The notes beneath the pieces were generated by a model. It ran no database searches and was not told the origin of the DNA. It worked only from the letters and a program-made list of their open reading frames with translations. Below are positions 36,031 to 47,269 of a stretch of DNA of 64,000 nt, one piece after another (position 1 is the first letter of the stretch; the number at the start of each line of letters is the position of its first letter). The position numbers and the translations under genes are program-made. Origin of the DNA: Rhexocercosporidium sp. MPI-PUGE-AT-0058 (lineage: Eukaryota > Ascomycota > Leotiomycetes > Helotiales); the NCBI GenBank assembly GCA_020746875.1, contig JAGTJL010000004.1, forward strand, positions 3,100,001-3,164,000. Reading direction: 5' to 3'.

Positions 36031-36465
36031 TCTCCGGCGTAATTAACTAGGCCAAGATTTTTAGGAAGCTTTATTTAACACAATAGTGATTCCTAGATTC
36101 ATGACCTTTTACTAGCTTGCTTGTCCCCGTTTTAGAGAAATTTCTAGAAGGCTTGGCCCAGTCTATTGTGGTGGGGTTGACCTTAGTAGTCCATTTGTCA
36201 CGTGATTGAGCTGCCTCTTGCTGTATTTAAGATAGCCTCTGGGGCAACATCCTTCAAGAAAAACAACAACGATTTTACCACTACAACTTTTCCTTCTTAT
36301 TCAAACTATACCCCTCCCCTCTCTTGACAAAATTGTACTCCTTAGATATGTGATATCCCTAGTACTCGTCAAATGGGTATTTCCTACGTTTACCCTCCGG
36401 CACTTGCTTTGCTTCCCTCTTGTTGTGTGCTTGGTGTTTTCCCCTCCACACTATTACGCCGGAGA
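36031..36465. mobile_element. 151-bp TIR element (MITE-like) split by a solo LTR
   Basis: The left end TCTCCGGCGTAATTAACTAG (26-bp repeat to 36,056) is the inverted complement of the right end formed by 36,152-36,166 joined to 36,455-36,465 once the LTR and one duplication copy are removed; 23 of 26 positions match. The element would be 147-151 bp without the LTR. No coding capacity. Confidence 0.7.
36167..36450 (-). repeat. solo LTR of the gypsy C family (284 bp)
   Basis: It starts TGTGGTGGGG and ends CCCCTCCACA; it is the reverse complement of the LTRs at 9,248 and 21,555 and exactly the same length. It has flanking CTAT duplications at 36,163-36,166 and 36,451-36,454. Unlike those LTRs it shows little RIP. 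It formed by recombination between the two LTRs of a full element. Confidence 0.95.
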
Positions 36466-37596
36466 GGTAGTAGGTCCACTATGAGTAGATGTCCCTATAT
36501 CACCCATACTTTTAACAGCGTGCCCCCTAGGCACGTCCACTAAAAAAGCCTTGTAAACCACTGAACGCTTCTATTAGACAGAAGACCCCGTACGAGTATT
36601 CTCATTACGAATACCGTTCATTACGAATACCGTAATTGGGCTTTCTGCACACCCCTGAATTATCCCGCTACCGAAAAGCCCTAACCATGCCGGTTAACGG
36701 ATTTCTTACTCCGTACGTAACTAGCAAGGATTCTAATGCAGAACATCGAATCCAACGCAAATAATGCCGTTTTATGAAATCTTTTAAGTTTATTATAAAT
36801 CTTTTGAGTTCACGCCAAGTACTTATCTGATCAGCTGCTATCATGATTGCGTACGCTTACAGGCTGTTGCCACGAGGACTTCTTAGTGACTTTTAGCGAG
36901 GCGCTCAGACTAATGCAATCCTAATGGGTAGCTAATTGGATAGGGCGGGAGAAGTCCGAAGCTTGCTAGTACTAAAGTAATACTGACTTGCTTCTAGTGA
37001 GCTCTACAGACCAGATTAGAGTCCCCTTGACTCGGTGTCAGGAGATCATAACTTCCAGGTAGAATTTGAAAAATGAGTTCTGAGTTTTGTTCAATCCCCA
37101 CCCTTGGCTTGAATATCAAAGAATTCAAGGACCACCCCCCGGCCCCTGCCCAAATACCTCTTAGTAGCTTATGGAGGGGCATGAAGAAGTTAGTGAGGCT
37201 TCCATATCACCCGAGCTACCGTCGATCATACTTTAGTATCTAACTCGGAAAAGGTCCAAAGCATCTCACTTGCAAAGAGCATTGTAACCTCAAGTAAGCT
37301 TAAAGTCTATGATTATCAAAAATAGTCCGAGAGCGCGGCCAATAATGCATTGTGCAGATACAATGCAGCCGTAATGGCGTGCATACGTTTTCTATCAGAA
37401 CAGGATGGGGCACGGCCCCGTACTACCAGCTAATAAGACCAGGTCTAGTGGCGGTGATGCTGGTGGATATTCACCTAGTAGAACACTTCTTATGTATCTT
37501 ATTCGTGCCGCCGAAATTGAGTTTTATATATAGTATTTAATACCCACTCGGCCAAATCTCATACGCAGCAAAGAATTGGCCCAATAAGTATCCAGA
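36466..37596. other. intergenic, no gene recognised
   Basis: About 1.1 kb of moderately AT-rich sequence with short frames on both strands but no conserved motif. A short direct repeat ATTACGAATACCGT lies at 36,605-36,635. Nothing else seen. Confidence 0.5.
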
Positions 37597-37625
37597 TAAG
37601 ACGAGACGAGACGAGCTGTCGGTAT

Positions 37626-37633
37626 TATAAATA
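37626..37633 (+). promoter_or_regulatory. probable TATA box of the TauD gene
   Basis: TATAAATA, 127 bp before the ATG, followed by a pyrimidine-rich stretch (CCTTCTTTCTATCC) of the kind found around fungal transcription starts. A GACGA repeat (37,597-37,614) lies just upstream. Confidence 0.5.
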
Positions 37634-37759
37634 GTCCCTTCTTTCTATCCATTTCACACCTTTACTCTCTTTACCCATCTTCCTTCAGCACACAAATAAT
37701 CAAATACTTCATCCATTCATACAAATAAACCCGTCAGCCACACATACGACAACTTCACA

Positions 37760-39539
37760 ATGGCTCCATCAGCAATTGAAGTTTACCCCACCACCTCTCT
37801 TCATAACTTGAAGGTCAAGGCTCAGGAGATTGTCTCTCGACAGACTTCTCCCGCCAAACTCACCAAGACTCCTATGAAACTCACTGGTGCTCTTGATAAG
37901 TTTGAGTCCTTTGACTTGACCCCGGTCATCGGCAAAGAATTCCCCAAGGCCAACCTCGCTGAATGGCTGCAGGATCACAACTCTGAGGAGCTCATTCGTG
38001 ATCTTGCTGTTACTGGTAAGGTCTCAAATTTGCTTTTGACACAATTCGCCCGGCACTTTTGGGTTCCGGACTCCATTCCTGCAACCACTCCTCCAAAAAT
38101 CCACCTCCTCGGTTCTTTCCACACATCTCTCCTTAAAACAACTACTGACTTTAATTAGTTTCCCAACGTGGTGTTGTGTTCTTCCGCGCCCAAGATGACC
38201 TCACCAATGACCTTCAGAAGGAGCTCTGCCAGTAAGCATTCGGGAAGCAAATATTTCCTATTCTAAGTGGATTTGAAAGTTGCGAGATAAATTATGAATA
38301 CCCCTTTACTTTTTAATTAATGTCTCGGGAGTCGATGCCTGAACTCTTCCTCCTCGGGCAATTACTAACTCCCAGTTTGCTACAGAAAGCTTGGTGAATT
38401 AACTGGAAAGCCAGTCGATTCTACTATGCACATCCACCCAATTTCGAACAAATCTTTTCAATGCAACAAGGATGACGAGATCAGCGTTATTAGCAACGAT
38501 CTTGCTACCAAGATCTTTACTGATCGCCAAACCGAGCATCACAAGAAGAAGCAATCCCTCAAGAAAGGCTGGCACTCTGATATCACCTTTGAGCCTGTTC
38601 CATCCGATTATGCTATTTTGAAGCTTACTGATCTCCCGGCCCTTGGTGGTGGTAAGTTCTCCTGTTTTAATTTCTCAATTATGATCATACATTCCAAAGC
38701 CTCCCCAGATTGTGCATCCGGGTGGGGCAAGCTTGACCGGCATTCACATGCTTCGATCTCTGGCTTGTTTCCGCAAATCAGAATTATGATCACGGTCTTG
38801 CCCGGAAGTTAACATTTCTACTTATTTTATTGTCTAGCCACTTTCACAGCTTCTGATCGACTGGTCTTTGAAAAGCCCGCACATTTCAATTTGACGGGTG
38901 CTAAAAGATCATACAGATACACTCTGGGCCTCCGGGTATGAGGTCTATGACCGCTTCTCCCCAGCCTACCAGAAGTTCCTTGACGGACTTACTGCAACTT
39001 ATGCCCAGCCACTCTTCACCCAAGCCGCAAAGGACCACAAATTTAAACTCTATGATTCCCCACGTGGATCACCATTGAACGTTGGTACTGAGCTCTCCAC
39101 CGAGCACCCAGTAGTCCGCACCAACCCTGTTACTGGCTGGAAGACCGTCTTTGCCTTCGGCCATCACGTCCAACACATTAACGGCTTGACTGAGCGTGAG
39201 AGCTCTCACCTCCTTAATGAATTCCTCCGCATGGTTACTGAGAACCACGACCTTCAAGTCCGCTTCAAGTGGAACAACAAGAATGACCTTGGTATGCCCT
39301 TCCTGATTTCTATCCACCCTCTTCAAGCATAAATCGGGCTAACACGCAATGAAGCCATCTGGGACAACCGCTCTACCTACCATGCCGCTACCTACGACTA
39401 TGACGGAAACGGACTCCGCACGGGCCAGCGCTGTGTCGGTATTGGGGAGCGCCCTTACTTTGACCCTGCTTCCAAATCCAAACGTGAGGCTGAGGGTGAG
39501 GAGTACATGGAGCCCGGCCCCGGCTTCACTGTCTTCTAA
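37760..39539 (+). CDS. TauD/TfdA-family Fe(II)/2-oxoglutarate-dependent dioxygenase (5 exons)
   Basis: Exons 37,760-38,015, 38,159-38,231, 38,386-38,651, 38,917-39,291 and 39,355-39,539 join to 384 codons plus stop. All junctions keep the frame and have GT...AG; introns 2 and 4 show ACTAAC/GCTAAC branches. The product matches fungal sulfonate/taurine dioxygenases: R-G-V-V-F-F-R-A-Q-D near residue 90, the iron ligands H173 and D175 in G-W-H-S-D-I-T-F-E, the distal H333 in S-T-Y-H-A-A-T-Y-D, and R345/R349 near the 2-oxoglutarate site. Family members oxidise sulfonates such as taurine to release sulfite as a sulfur source, or related carboxylates; the actual substrate cannot be read. No organelle signal is seen, so cytosolic action is expected. 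The gene appears intact and is the best-preserved multi-exon gene here. Intron 3 (265 nt) is unusually long. Confidence 0.93.
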
Positions 39540-40100
39540 CCACCCAACAACCCCACACAGTCATGGATCCTTACCTCTCATTCTCTCCTCCAATTAAGTG
39601 CGTTGAGCAGTGGAGTGGGCATATTATGGTTGATGGCTCACTGGTACTGGGGGCGTGCAATTGCTGCTTTTCTTTCATTCCAGAATAGGAATATCTATAA
39701 CTTTATGGCCGACGGCTTTGCGTTCCTTTTATGAGTTCAGTGGAGCCGAATGGGTTGTTCTGTCCGTGGCCTACTAATGGCATTGTGGTGAACGGCATCT
39801 TGTGATACGTAGGTATGAATGCATGTATTTCATTCTACACTCTTGATTCAAACAATGGGATTTTATATTTTTACGCCAGAAAATCATATCCTTTCTCCAC
39901 CAGAAACAATACAAATTAGACCACCTCGCGATACCGGAATCTGCTGTGTGTGCGATCCGACCGGTGTTGGGAGCCTAAGTCCTTGCGCCTCACTCCAATC
40001 AACCATAAAGTAAGCATAACATCCACTCGCAAGCATGAGAACAATTCTGAAAGAACGATCATTCAGCAGAGAATATCCTTATCCTTACTTGCAATGTGGA
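39540..40100. other. intergenic between convergent genes
   Basis: 3' flanks of the TauD gene and of the kinase gene, which converge. Short frames only; no recognised element. Confidence 0.5.
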
Positions 40101-41397
40101 TTACTTTAACACAACAATTGACTGGGAGAAACCGGCAGCGGTTTCACAACATCCAGTGTTAAGTGAAGCATGTCCAGAAAAGGCTCCAGCTATACGCAAA
40201 GCCAACGACTCTGCATCACAACGTTTCTCGGGGGCTGAGTCGAGCATCTGAGCCACGATAGGTAGGAGGCTTGCCAAAAGGTTGTTGAAGCGAAACTGTT
40301 CTGGTAGATGCTTGATGCGTACAACACTCTCTTTGATACGACTGGAAACACAACCACTGAACTCAACACTAGCACAAGAAGCGTAGGTGCTTGTAACGTC
40401 GGGGAATGGGAACTGGAGGACTGGTCTCGATGCTGCCTCGGCTATTTCAAAGAACACACATCCGAGAGAAAAGATGTCGCCACGGCGGCCGTATCTTATG
40501 TTGGTACTGGCCTCGGGGGGTTGGTATTTATCTGTTCCGCGGGTTGACGTTTCAGTTAGCAATGTCGACCCGGCATGTGCGAAGGAGGTCCCAAAATCTG
40601 TAAGTAGAATATCACCACCATGAATAAGGATGTTTTGGGGTTTAATATCGCGGTGGCGAATCTGCCTGCCGTGAAGATACTTCAAAGTGGTTGCAAGGCA
40701 GCTTATCCAGTGAAACAGGCTCGTTCTCATCGCCCCAACTTGGTTCCATAATAATTTATCATCCAGTCGGAATTCCATGCACACGTTGAGGTACGTGTCA
40801 AGACTGCTATCCGCTACGGGCTTCATCATAATATAGTACTACTCTTCATCTTGATATTCGTCGACCACTTCTACGACATGCCGATGAGATGCTTGCCGAA
40901 GGAGCTTAACCTTATTTTGGATCTTTTCTTTTTTGACTTTCTTTAACGGTAACTGCTTCCGAGCGTAGGAAACCTCTGGAGTCGCTTGGTAATACACCTT
41001 GGAAATAATGCCGAAAGCGCCTCGATCGAGGACTTTGTCTACATAGTAACCATTTCCATCGTAAGAGATAGCATAGTGCTGTGAATAAACCACTGAAAAA
41101 AAATCTGTCAGTTCCAGCACTATGGGTTCTTCTGCGTTGTACTATGGGTTTGGCATACCATTTCCGGCGCGTGGAGTATAATGATGAACTATAACTTATG
41201 TTAGATTCAGATTCTCATGTTTTATACTATTGATCTGGCATACCATTACGAGTAAAATTGATATACTTGACTGAACTATTGTATTGATCCCCCGCACGGA
41301 AATTGAGGTTCATGTTGCTCGGGACGTTGACGGGGCTACCGCTATAGTGTGCATACGCATGTATTTGCTCGAAGCTATCAGAAAGGGAAGGCTCCAT
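40101..41397 (-). pseudogene. protein kinase gene with one in-frame TAG (3 exons)
   Basis: Exons 41,397-41,244, 41,188-41,159 and 41,092-40,101 total 1,176 nt and stay in one frame of 392 codons. Introns are 55 and 66 nt, GTATGC...TAG and GTATGC...CAG. Motifs: Gly-loop D-R-G-A-F-G (84-89), Y-A-R-K with K107, H-R-D-I-K-P-Q-N (208-215), D-F-G (227-229), and P-P-E for APE. Codon 146 is TAG (40,839-40,841), between the N-lobe and M-M-K-P-V-A-D; the position where relatives have the helix-C Glu is Lys (N-K-V, residue 122). Both changes could be RIP-type transitions. The fold resembles fungal Ser/Thr kinases with Y-A-R-K-Q-L and I-Q-N-E-V motifs. Unless the TAG is read through or is an error, the product is a truncated N-lobe. 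Confidence 0.8.
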
Positions 41398-41649
41398 CTT
41401 AGTCACCTACCTCCTATGTGACGGTGGTGTTTCGGTAAAACACCAAAACTCGGGTGCTGTGATTGGCCTAAGCGCTGCTGACTAAGGCGGTTTCCCGTAA
41501 GACACTATTCAGTAAGATACTAGTTTGCTTATCCTATCATTTCCGTCTTAAATTTGACTCTCTTTACGTACGAATATAATGTTTTTATATAATTCGGTGC
41601 ACTAAGTAGCTATATGTTATATTTATAAGTCTTATATCATTTCTAGGCG
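41398..41649. other. edge of the gene island
   Basis: Former promoter of the kinase gene; composition becomes strongly AT-rich past about 41,520, marking the boundary to the RIP-affected zone. Confidence 0.4.
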
Positions 41650-43144
41650 CTCAAGCCAAGAGCGTTACTTACGAGCAGCACCACACCGACTTTTTAATAA
41701 AAAGCTAAAGATTATAATTTAACTCTTAAATAACTATAATTTAAAGACAATTAAAAAGCTAAGAAAGCATAAGCCTCAAATCGAAGACTATTGTCAAGCG
41801 ATTAAGCACTTGGCTTACTATAGTAGTTTTTATTATTTATAATTAGAGTGTTAATATAATATTCGTCATTTCTATAAAATAAAGAAATATAGGCCTTTAG
41901 TCCATTAAATTAAGGCTATAGTCTATGAAAAAACTACCTTATAAAAAGAGGTTAAACTTTAAATATATTTTATAAATTATTAAAAGATTAATTGCTTTAT
42001 AATAATAAATAATTAAAAAAAGAAGGGGTGTTTAAATAAGTCAGTAATTTTACTCTTTTAATACGACTTAAAAAGGATTTATTTAAGAAGTTAAAAAAAG
42101 ATTATAAAAATATAAAATATAATCTCGAGGAGTAAGTAATTATAATTTAAGATATTAAAGATTGAAGGTCGGAAAGGGTGCTATAGCTTTATAACGTAAT
42201 AAAATCCTTACTTTATTTAATTTCGCTAAAGGACGAGGAGATTTAAAGCTCGTACAAGCTGCTAAGATCTTAATCTCGTCTGGATTTTAGTTATAATTAA
42301 GGCTGTCTTAAGAGACGCGTATAGGCTATGCAGCGACACCTCGCCAAACCGGAAACTAACTCAGTAATAGGCTGATATTTTAAACGAATTCTATATTAAG
42401 ATATTAAACAAATTAAATAGGTTTCGGTATTTTAAGAATACGTCGACTTTAATTACGTACTTTATTATTATAAAGCAGCTGTTAATATACTACTATTAAG
42501 TGGTATATAATAAAGACGGTCACTTTACTCGGACTTAAGCTTAATTAAGTAACTAGCTATTGCCCGGAAATGTTATTTAATCAACTACTTTATAAATTTG
42601 AGCTATAGACGAGATTATAAACGCTTTAGCTTTTAAGGATAAGGAAAAGGGTAAACTAACTCTTAAATATATTATTTACTAACTTTACTTAACCTTAATT
42701 TATTATACCGTTAATAGCGTGCCGTTTAAATTGTTCGTCTTAAGTTTCTGTGTTATATTAAGTAAAAAGGTCCGTGAAAAAGGCCGAGGATTATAAAAAG
42801 AGTCGGGGAATTTCAATAGCTATTTATTAACTTTAACGTGAACTACTTAACTCATGCTTTTTAATTATATTTATTTTTAAGAGTAAGACGACGAGGACTA
42901 AATCTCTGTCTTTCTCGCTAAAATCTATAAGGAGTTCTTTTAGTAACTGGCTAAGACGCCGTTTAAGTATATTCTATAATAGAAGTTGTATTTATTTAAA
43001 GTTAAAAAGGCTGTAATTATAAAATATTAAGCTCAGTGGTTATTGGACGGGTAGATAGTAAAATATTATAAAATAAAATTATAAATGTCGCAGATCTCGG
43101 ACTTAATAGTTTTTGAATATTAATAAGCTGTGGTATAGAAGTGG
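41650..43144 (+). pseudogene. RecQ-like helicase gene 1, N-terminal region (RIP-degraded)
   Basis: Plus-strand fragments read A-V-L-R-D-A-Y-R-L-C, then A-Q-W-L-L-D-G near 43,050 and Q-I-S-D-L-I-V-F-E-Y just before the copia LTR. These resemble the long N-terminal part of fungal transposon- or telomere-linked RecQ helicases (AQW-DGQ-V and MSQ/MDQ boxes). Stops at Gln and Trp positions are frequent. The coding block is cut at 43,144 by a copia LTR and the helicase C-terminal part appears from about 47,270. Assignment rests on recalled family resemblance. Confidence 0.5.
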
Positions 43145-43328
43145 TGTCGTATAGGCACGGGCAGCTGCTCTTTTAGCACTGCACGTGACCTAATTAGGTT
43201 CTGCTACTGTAGACCGCCTTTAAAAGAATAACTGTCTTCTCCTAATTCTTAGAGCTTTTAAAAGAATAATTAATTACTTTAATTTAATTATAATTACTCG
43301 CAGTACTTTAATTTATTTTTATATTATA
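43145..43328 (+). repeat. LTR of the copia A/B family (184 bp)
   Basis: It starts TGTCGTATAGGCACGGGCAG like 3,615 and ends TTATATTATA. It is followed by ATTATGAGC, the primer-binding region. It keeps GCACGTGACC, where sister copies have GTACGTGAC, so this copy is closest to the ancestor there. Confidence 0.95.
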
Positions 43329-43643
43329 ATTATGAGCTTTATTAACGAAGTTATTTAATTAGTATTCTTCCTTTTATGCGCTATTAATTTAAATAAAGCC
43401 TATAAAGTAAGTTTATAAGTAAAGAGCATTTATTATATATTATAAAGTTTTCTACTTTATTGTAAAGTATAATTTATATTATTATTTTCTATTAACTCTT
43501 CGATTTTATCCTGAACGAAAATAAAAGCCAAGTAATTAAACTCAATACCTCTTTATTCCTTTCTTCTTTATCGAATACTCAGAGCCTACGAAAGTAATTC
43601 CTTTATTATAATAGACTTAACTTTAGCCTTTTCTTTAAATAAT
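43329..43643 (+). mobile_element. truncated copia A/B element, 5' leader only
   Basis: It matches 3,799-4,110 of copia B and then stops abruptly at TAATTG, where unrelated sequence begins. Only the leader and first part of gag remain; the rest was lost or displaced by a later insertion. Confidence 0.85.
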
Positions 43644-44630
43644 TGTCGTGCAAAGCTCTAATCGACGGTAGGCATGGCTCTCTCAGGAGTAGTGGCAAAA
43701 GTGTCTAATTCTAGGAAGAGGCTCTGTACGCAACTGCCCCTATAACTGGCCCTGCTTACGTAAGCTAGGCACGTGCGCATACCTGTATTACATAACACAC
43801 CCCCCAGTTGTGACAGAGCTCTAAGGTACACCCCCTAGATTAACAAGAGTTTAATATATAAAAGAAAAGCAAGTATACTATATAATATCACATAAGCTAA
43901 AGCAACAGCTAATTGACTTCTAAATACGTCCCTCTACGTGTCCGCGTCGCTTTAAGTGATGCCGTCTCATTCCGGCGCTCTAAATAAATAAACAAAAGCA
44001 CCTTATTCAAGTAACCCCTCTACTGCGAAATACCGTAGACTTTCCGTAAAGCAACCCATACCTAAAGAGCCAAAAGCAAAGAGCCAACAGGCTCATACAA
44101 GACCAGCAAGCCCAAAAACATCGGAAACAATAGTTTCCACTCCCCAGAAGCTAGCTAAAGCGCCAGGGGTTTAACAACAAGTGTCGCAATACTAAAGCAG
44201 ATATATTTTAGCTAATAAAGGAGCGACTTCTTACTACAACCGTCGAGTATAGCTACCGCAAATCATACTCCTAGTAAGTGTATTATAATCAATATAAGAG
44301 CGACCTTATAATTATACCTCTTTTAGTATAACCACCGCAAACTATGCTTCTAGCACATCTTTTCCTATACTAGGTGTCGTTTTCTTTATTTTCTTTTAAG
44401 TATATATCCCCTTTTCATTCCACGTTGCTTTATTACTAGCACTATTCTTGGAGGCAATTAAGCTAATAGTGCCTGAGCTTAGCCATCCCTTTTCTTAGAG
44501 CCTCTCCCGCAACTATTGGTATTCTAGGAACTCTAGACGTTAGCGAATTGATTTCCTATCGTCGTCTAAGAATTATATTTAACGTTCAATATAACTTGTC
44601 AAAGCTAGCTCTAGCTTAAAGTGAAAAGAA
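43644..44630. other. unclassified insertion, possible LTR-element start
   Basis: The junction reads TGTCGTGCAAAGCTCTAATC and about 160 bases later ATTACATAACACA then CCCCCCAGTTGTGAC, which looks like an LTR end, but no second copy is in the window. The next 800 bases are A/C-rich and only lightly RIPed, with an imperfect repeat of ACCGCAAA(T/C)(C/T)AT at about 44,256 and 44,322. No frame was recognised. Confidence 0.35.
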
Positions 44631-45526
44631 GAGATTTGGTGTGAATGATGATTCCATTACTTCGGGGGAAACTAGGTCTATATAACTACTTTTAGGCGCT
44701 AAGCTATTTAGCTCTCGCATCGGTTATTAGCTTTGTATCAAGATTAGCTTTATATTACCAGAGCTTCCGAGGTTTAAAGCACGGAAGCTTAAGGCTTGAT
44801 GAAGCCACTGTTTTAGCCCTGAATAACCCTTTACCGAAAGCTTGAAACTTCCGAGGTTCAAAGCACGGAAGCCGAGGCTTTATGCGAAGCCGGAGCTTTA
44901 TGTAAAGGTAGTTGAGTTATGGAAAGGTATGCTTAATATAATCTTATATTATTAAGCGAGTTTAGCCGAGGCTTAATATAATCTTATACAGTTCTCTTAT
45001 TAAAGAGCTTCTTAAAAGCAAGAGTCACTTATAAATAAGTTTCTAATATGCGGCCGTACTCTTTAAGTGTGCGGGTAGGCTTTTCTTTTATAATATCGGC
45101 CTCTAATACTCTCCGGAGCTACTCACTATAAGATTATATTAAGCCTTTATAAGATTATATTAAGCATATTACCGTATTCGGTATAATGCATACCTTTCCA
45201 TAACTCAACTACCTTCGCATAAAGCTCTACCTTTGCATAAAGCTCTAGCTTCGCATAAAGCTCCGGCTTCCGTGCTTTGAACCTCGGAAGTTTTAAGCTT
45301 CCGGTAAAGGGCTATTCAGGGCTAAAACAGTAGCTTTCGGAAGCCTTAAGCTTCCGTGTTTTAAACCTCGGAAGCTCTAATAATATAAAGCTAGTTTTAA
45401 TATAAAGCCAATAACCGATGCGAGAGCAAATAGCCGATGCGAGAGCTAAATAGCTTAGCGCCTAAAAGTAGTTATATAGACTTAGTTTCCCCCGAAGTAA
45501 TAGAATCATCATTCACACCAAATCTC
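44631..45526. mobile_element. fold-back element, 896 bp, long imperfect inverted repeats
   Basis: The left arm from GAGATTTGGTGTGAATGATG and the right arm ending CATCATTCACACCAAATCTC are inverted copies for roughly 300 bases each, including AACTTCCGAGGTTC and CTTTCCATAACTCAACTACC blocks. The arms contain internal direct copies of CATAAAGCTC and of ATAATCTTATA. The middle of about 240 bases is unique and has no transposase. It is a non-autonomous fold-back or MITE-type element. Confidence 0.85.
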
Positions 45527-47269
45527 TTTTTTTTAAAGAACTAGAAGCTGAAAAAGCGCCGTTAAGTACGCGCTTTTTATTATTATCTTTAAAATATTTT
45601 TTACGGCTTCTTTTGCGAGATCCGTTATTCTTAAGATTATTATTACTTTATCCGCTTTCGCTTTTATTATATTCAGCTTTCGGTATATTAGAAAATATTT
45701 TTTAAATTCTTTTAATAAAAGATTTAATATCGTTAGTTAGTTTCTTTTATTATTAATAAGTATTACGGTCCTTAATAAGTGTAATAAACCGTCGGCATAT
45801 CGCTTGAATAGACTCGCTTAGTTATTAGCGGAACCGCTTAATATTCTTAATTACCTTAACGCTTCGAGTTTCTTTAAAGGTATAAAGCTCCTTTAAGAAG
45901 TCGATGAATAAGTTTTATACTAGCGGAATACCCTCGGGTTTAATTATAATTTACTTCGCATCACTTTAATAAGTTAATAGGTCGCCTTTTATATTTATAG
46001 CTATAACGCGTACTCGATTCGCATGCGTATTATAGCTATATAAGCGAGCTTTAAAGATCTCTTTTTAAGTATTTTTTTAATTTCGCAGGCTCTCGAAACT
46101 CTCTTTTTTTTATTTTTTAAAGATTATGATCGCAAGGCATTTCTTACGGTCGCGCTTATCTTTCGCTTAAGTTATAATATACTTTAGTAAAATATAAGCG
46201 TCTGAATTTAAATATATTAATAATATTATTTTAAGTTTATAAGCTACGTAATTTGCCGTAAGTAATGCGGTTATTTCCCGGGGGTATCCCGGGGCCGGCA
46301 AAGTCTTAGATTTAATAATATCCCCGTTAAGTAAGTGCTAAAAGCTAAGCAAGTTAGCTTTTAATTTTAAATTAAAGTTGCGCTTTATTAAAGGTAACCT
46401 AAAGTCTCTTATTAAAGTAATAATAATAAAATTTAATATTATATTACGAGTTCGTTAAAAGCTTTCTTTAATCGTATATTATTTATTTATTATATCCGTA
46501 TAAGTAACAGAGATTGCCCGAAGGCGGCGAAGTCTAGCAAGACTATTCTTATAATAAGCGAGCCGCGTCTTCGCATAAGTGTTCTTAATCTTAGACTCAG
46601 TTAATAAGCGCATATGCTCTTCGACCTCGCGCTGCTTTTAAGCGATTTATTCTTCGATAAATATATTTAAAGCCGTAAGATTAGTATTAATATTAAAAAT
46701 AGAAAAGATTATATTATCCGTTATATAATCGGATATATTTAAATTACTTTTAGTTTAAGCTATAGCTTTGCTTTTCTTTTTACGAATATAAACAGGCTAG
46801 CTATAAGTATAAGAAGATTCCTTATTATTATCGCCGCGAGTATTTTAAGGCAGTTTATTATTAAAAGTACCTTCGCTTTTAATTGTATAAACGAGATCTG
46901 CATATTTTATAATTTCACGAAGAATATTACGAGCGGCACCGCCGAAGCGAGTATTGCCCGCAGGTCTAGCGTTATTAAATATAATTATTTAATAAAGAAC
47001 CGTTCTTTTACCTTTTATATTACTTCTTTATAAAATAAAGAGATTAACATATTAAATAGAATTCACGGTAAGTAAAGCTTTATAAAAGTTTAAGGAAAAT
47101 ATATTTAAAGAATTAATCTTTAGCGTTTAAAGAAGTCCAAAGGAGAAGCGTATATATAAAAGGAGTTACTCGTAAAGGGAAGCAAAACGCCGGCGTAATT
47201 AGATATATAAGTAAGACTGATTTTACTAATACCGTAAAAGCCTCGGCTCCCTTATATTACGGGTCCGAT
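45527..47269 (-). pseudogene. degraded coding block of unknown family
   Basis: On the minus strand, 45,780-46,500 stays fairly open, with D-I-I-K-S-K-T-L-P-A-P-G-Y-P, Y-V-A-Y-K-L-K and L-N-S-D-A-Y; upstream, 46,870-46,980 reads N-A-R-P-A-G-N-T-R-F-G-G-A. It looks like a gag- or ORF1-type protein, but I recognise no domain. It separates the N-terminal and C-terminal parts of helicase 1 and is probably another inserted transposon. Confidence 0.35.

Noticed and set aside
35806..36042. 78-codon Pro/Arg-rich frame
   Set aside because: C-rich spacer between a gypsy fragment and a TIR element; no codon bias or homology signal.
39069..39326. Minus-strand frame inside the TauD gene
   Set aside because: Shadow of exon 4, which carries the recognisable dioxygenase sequence.
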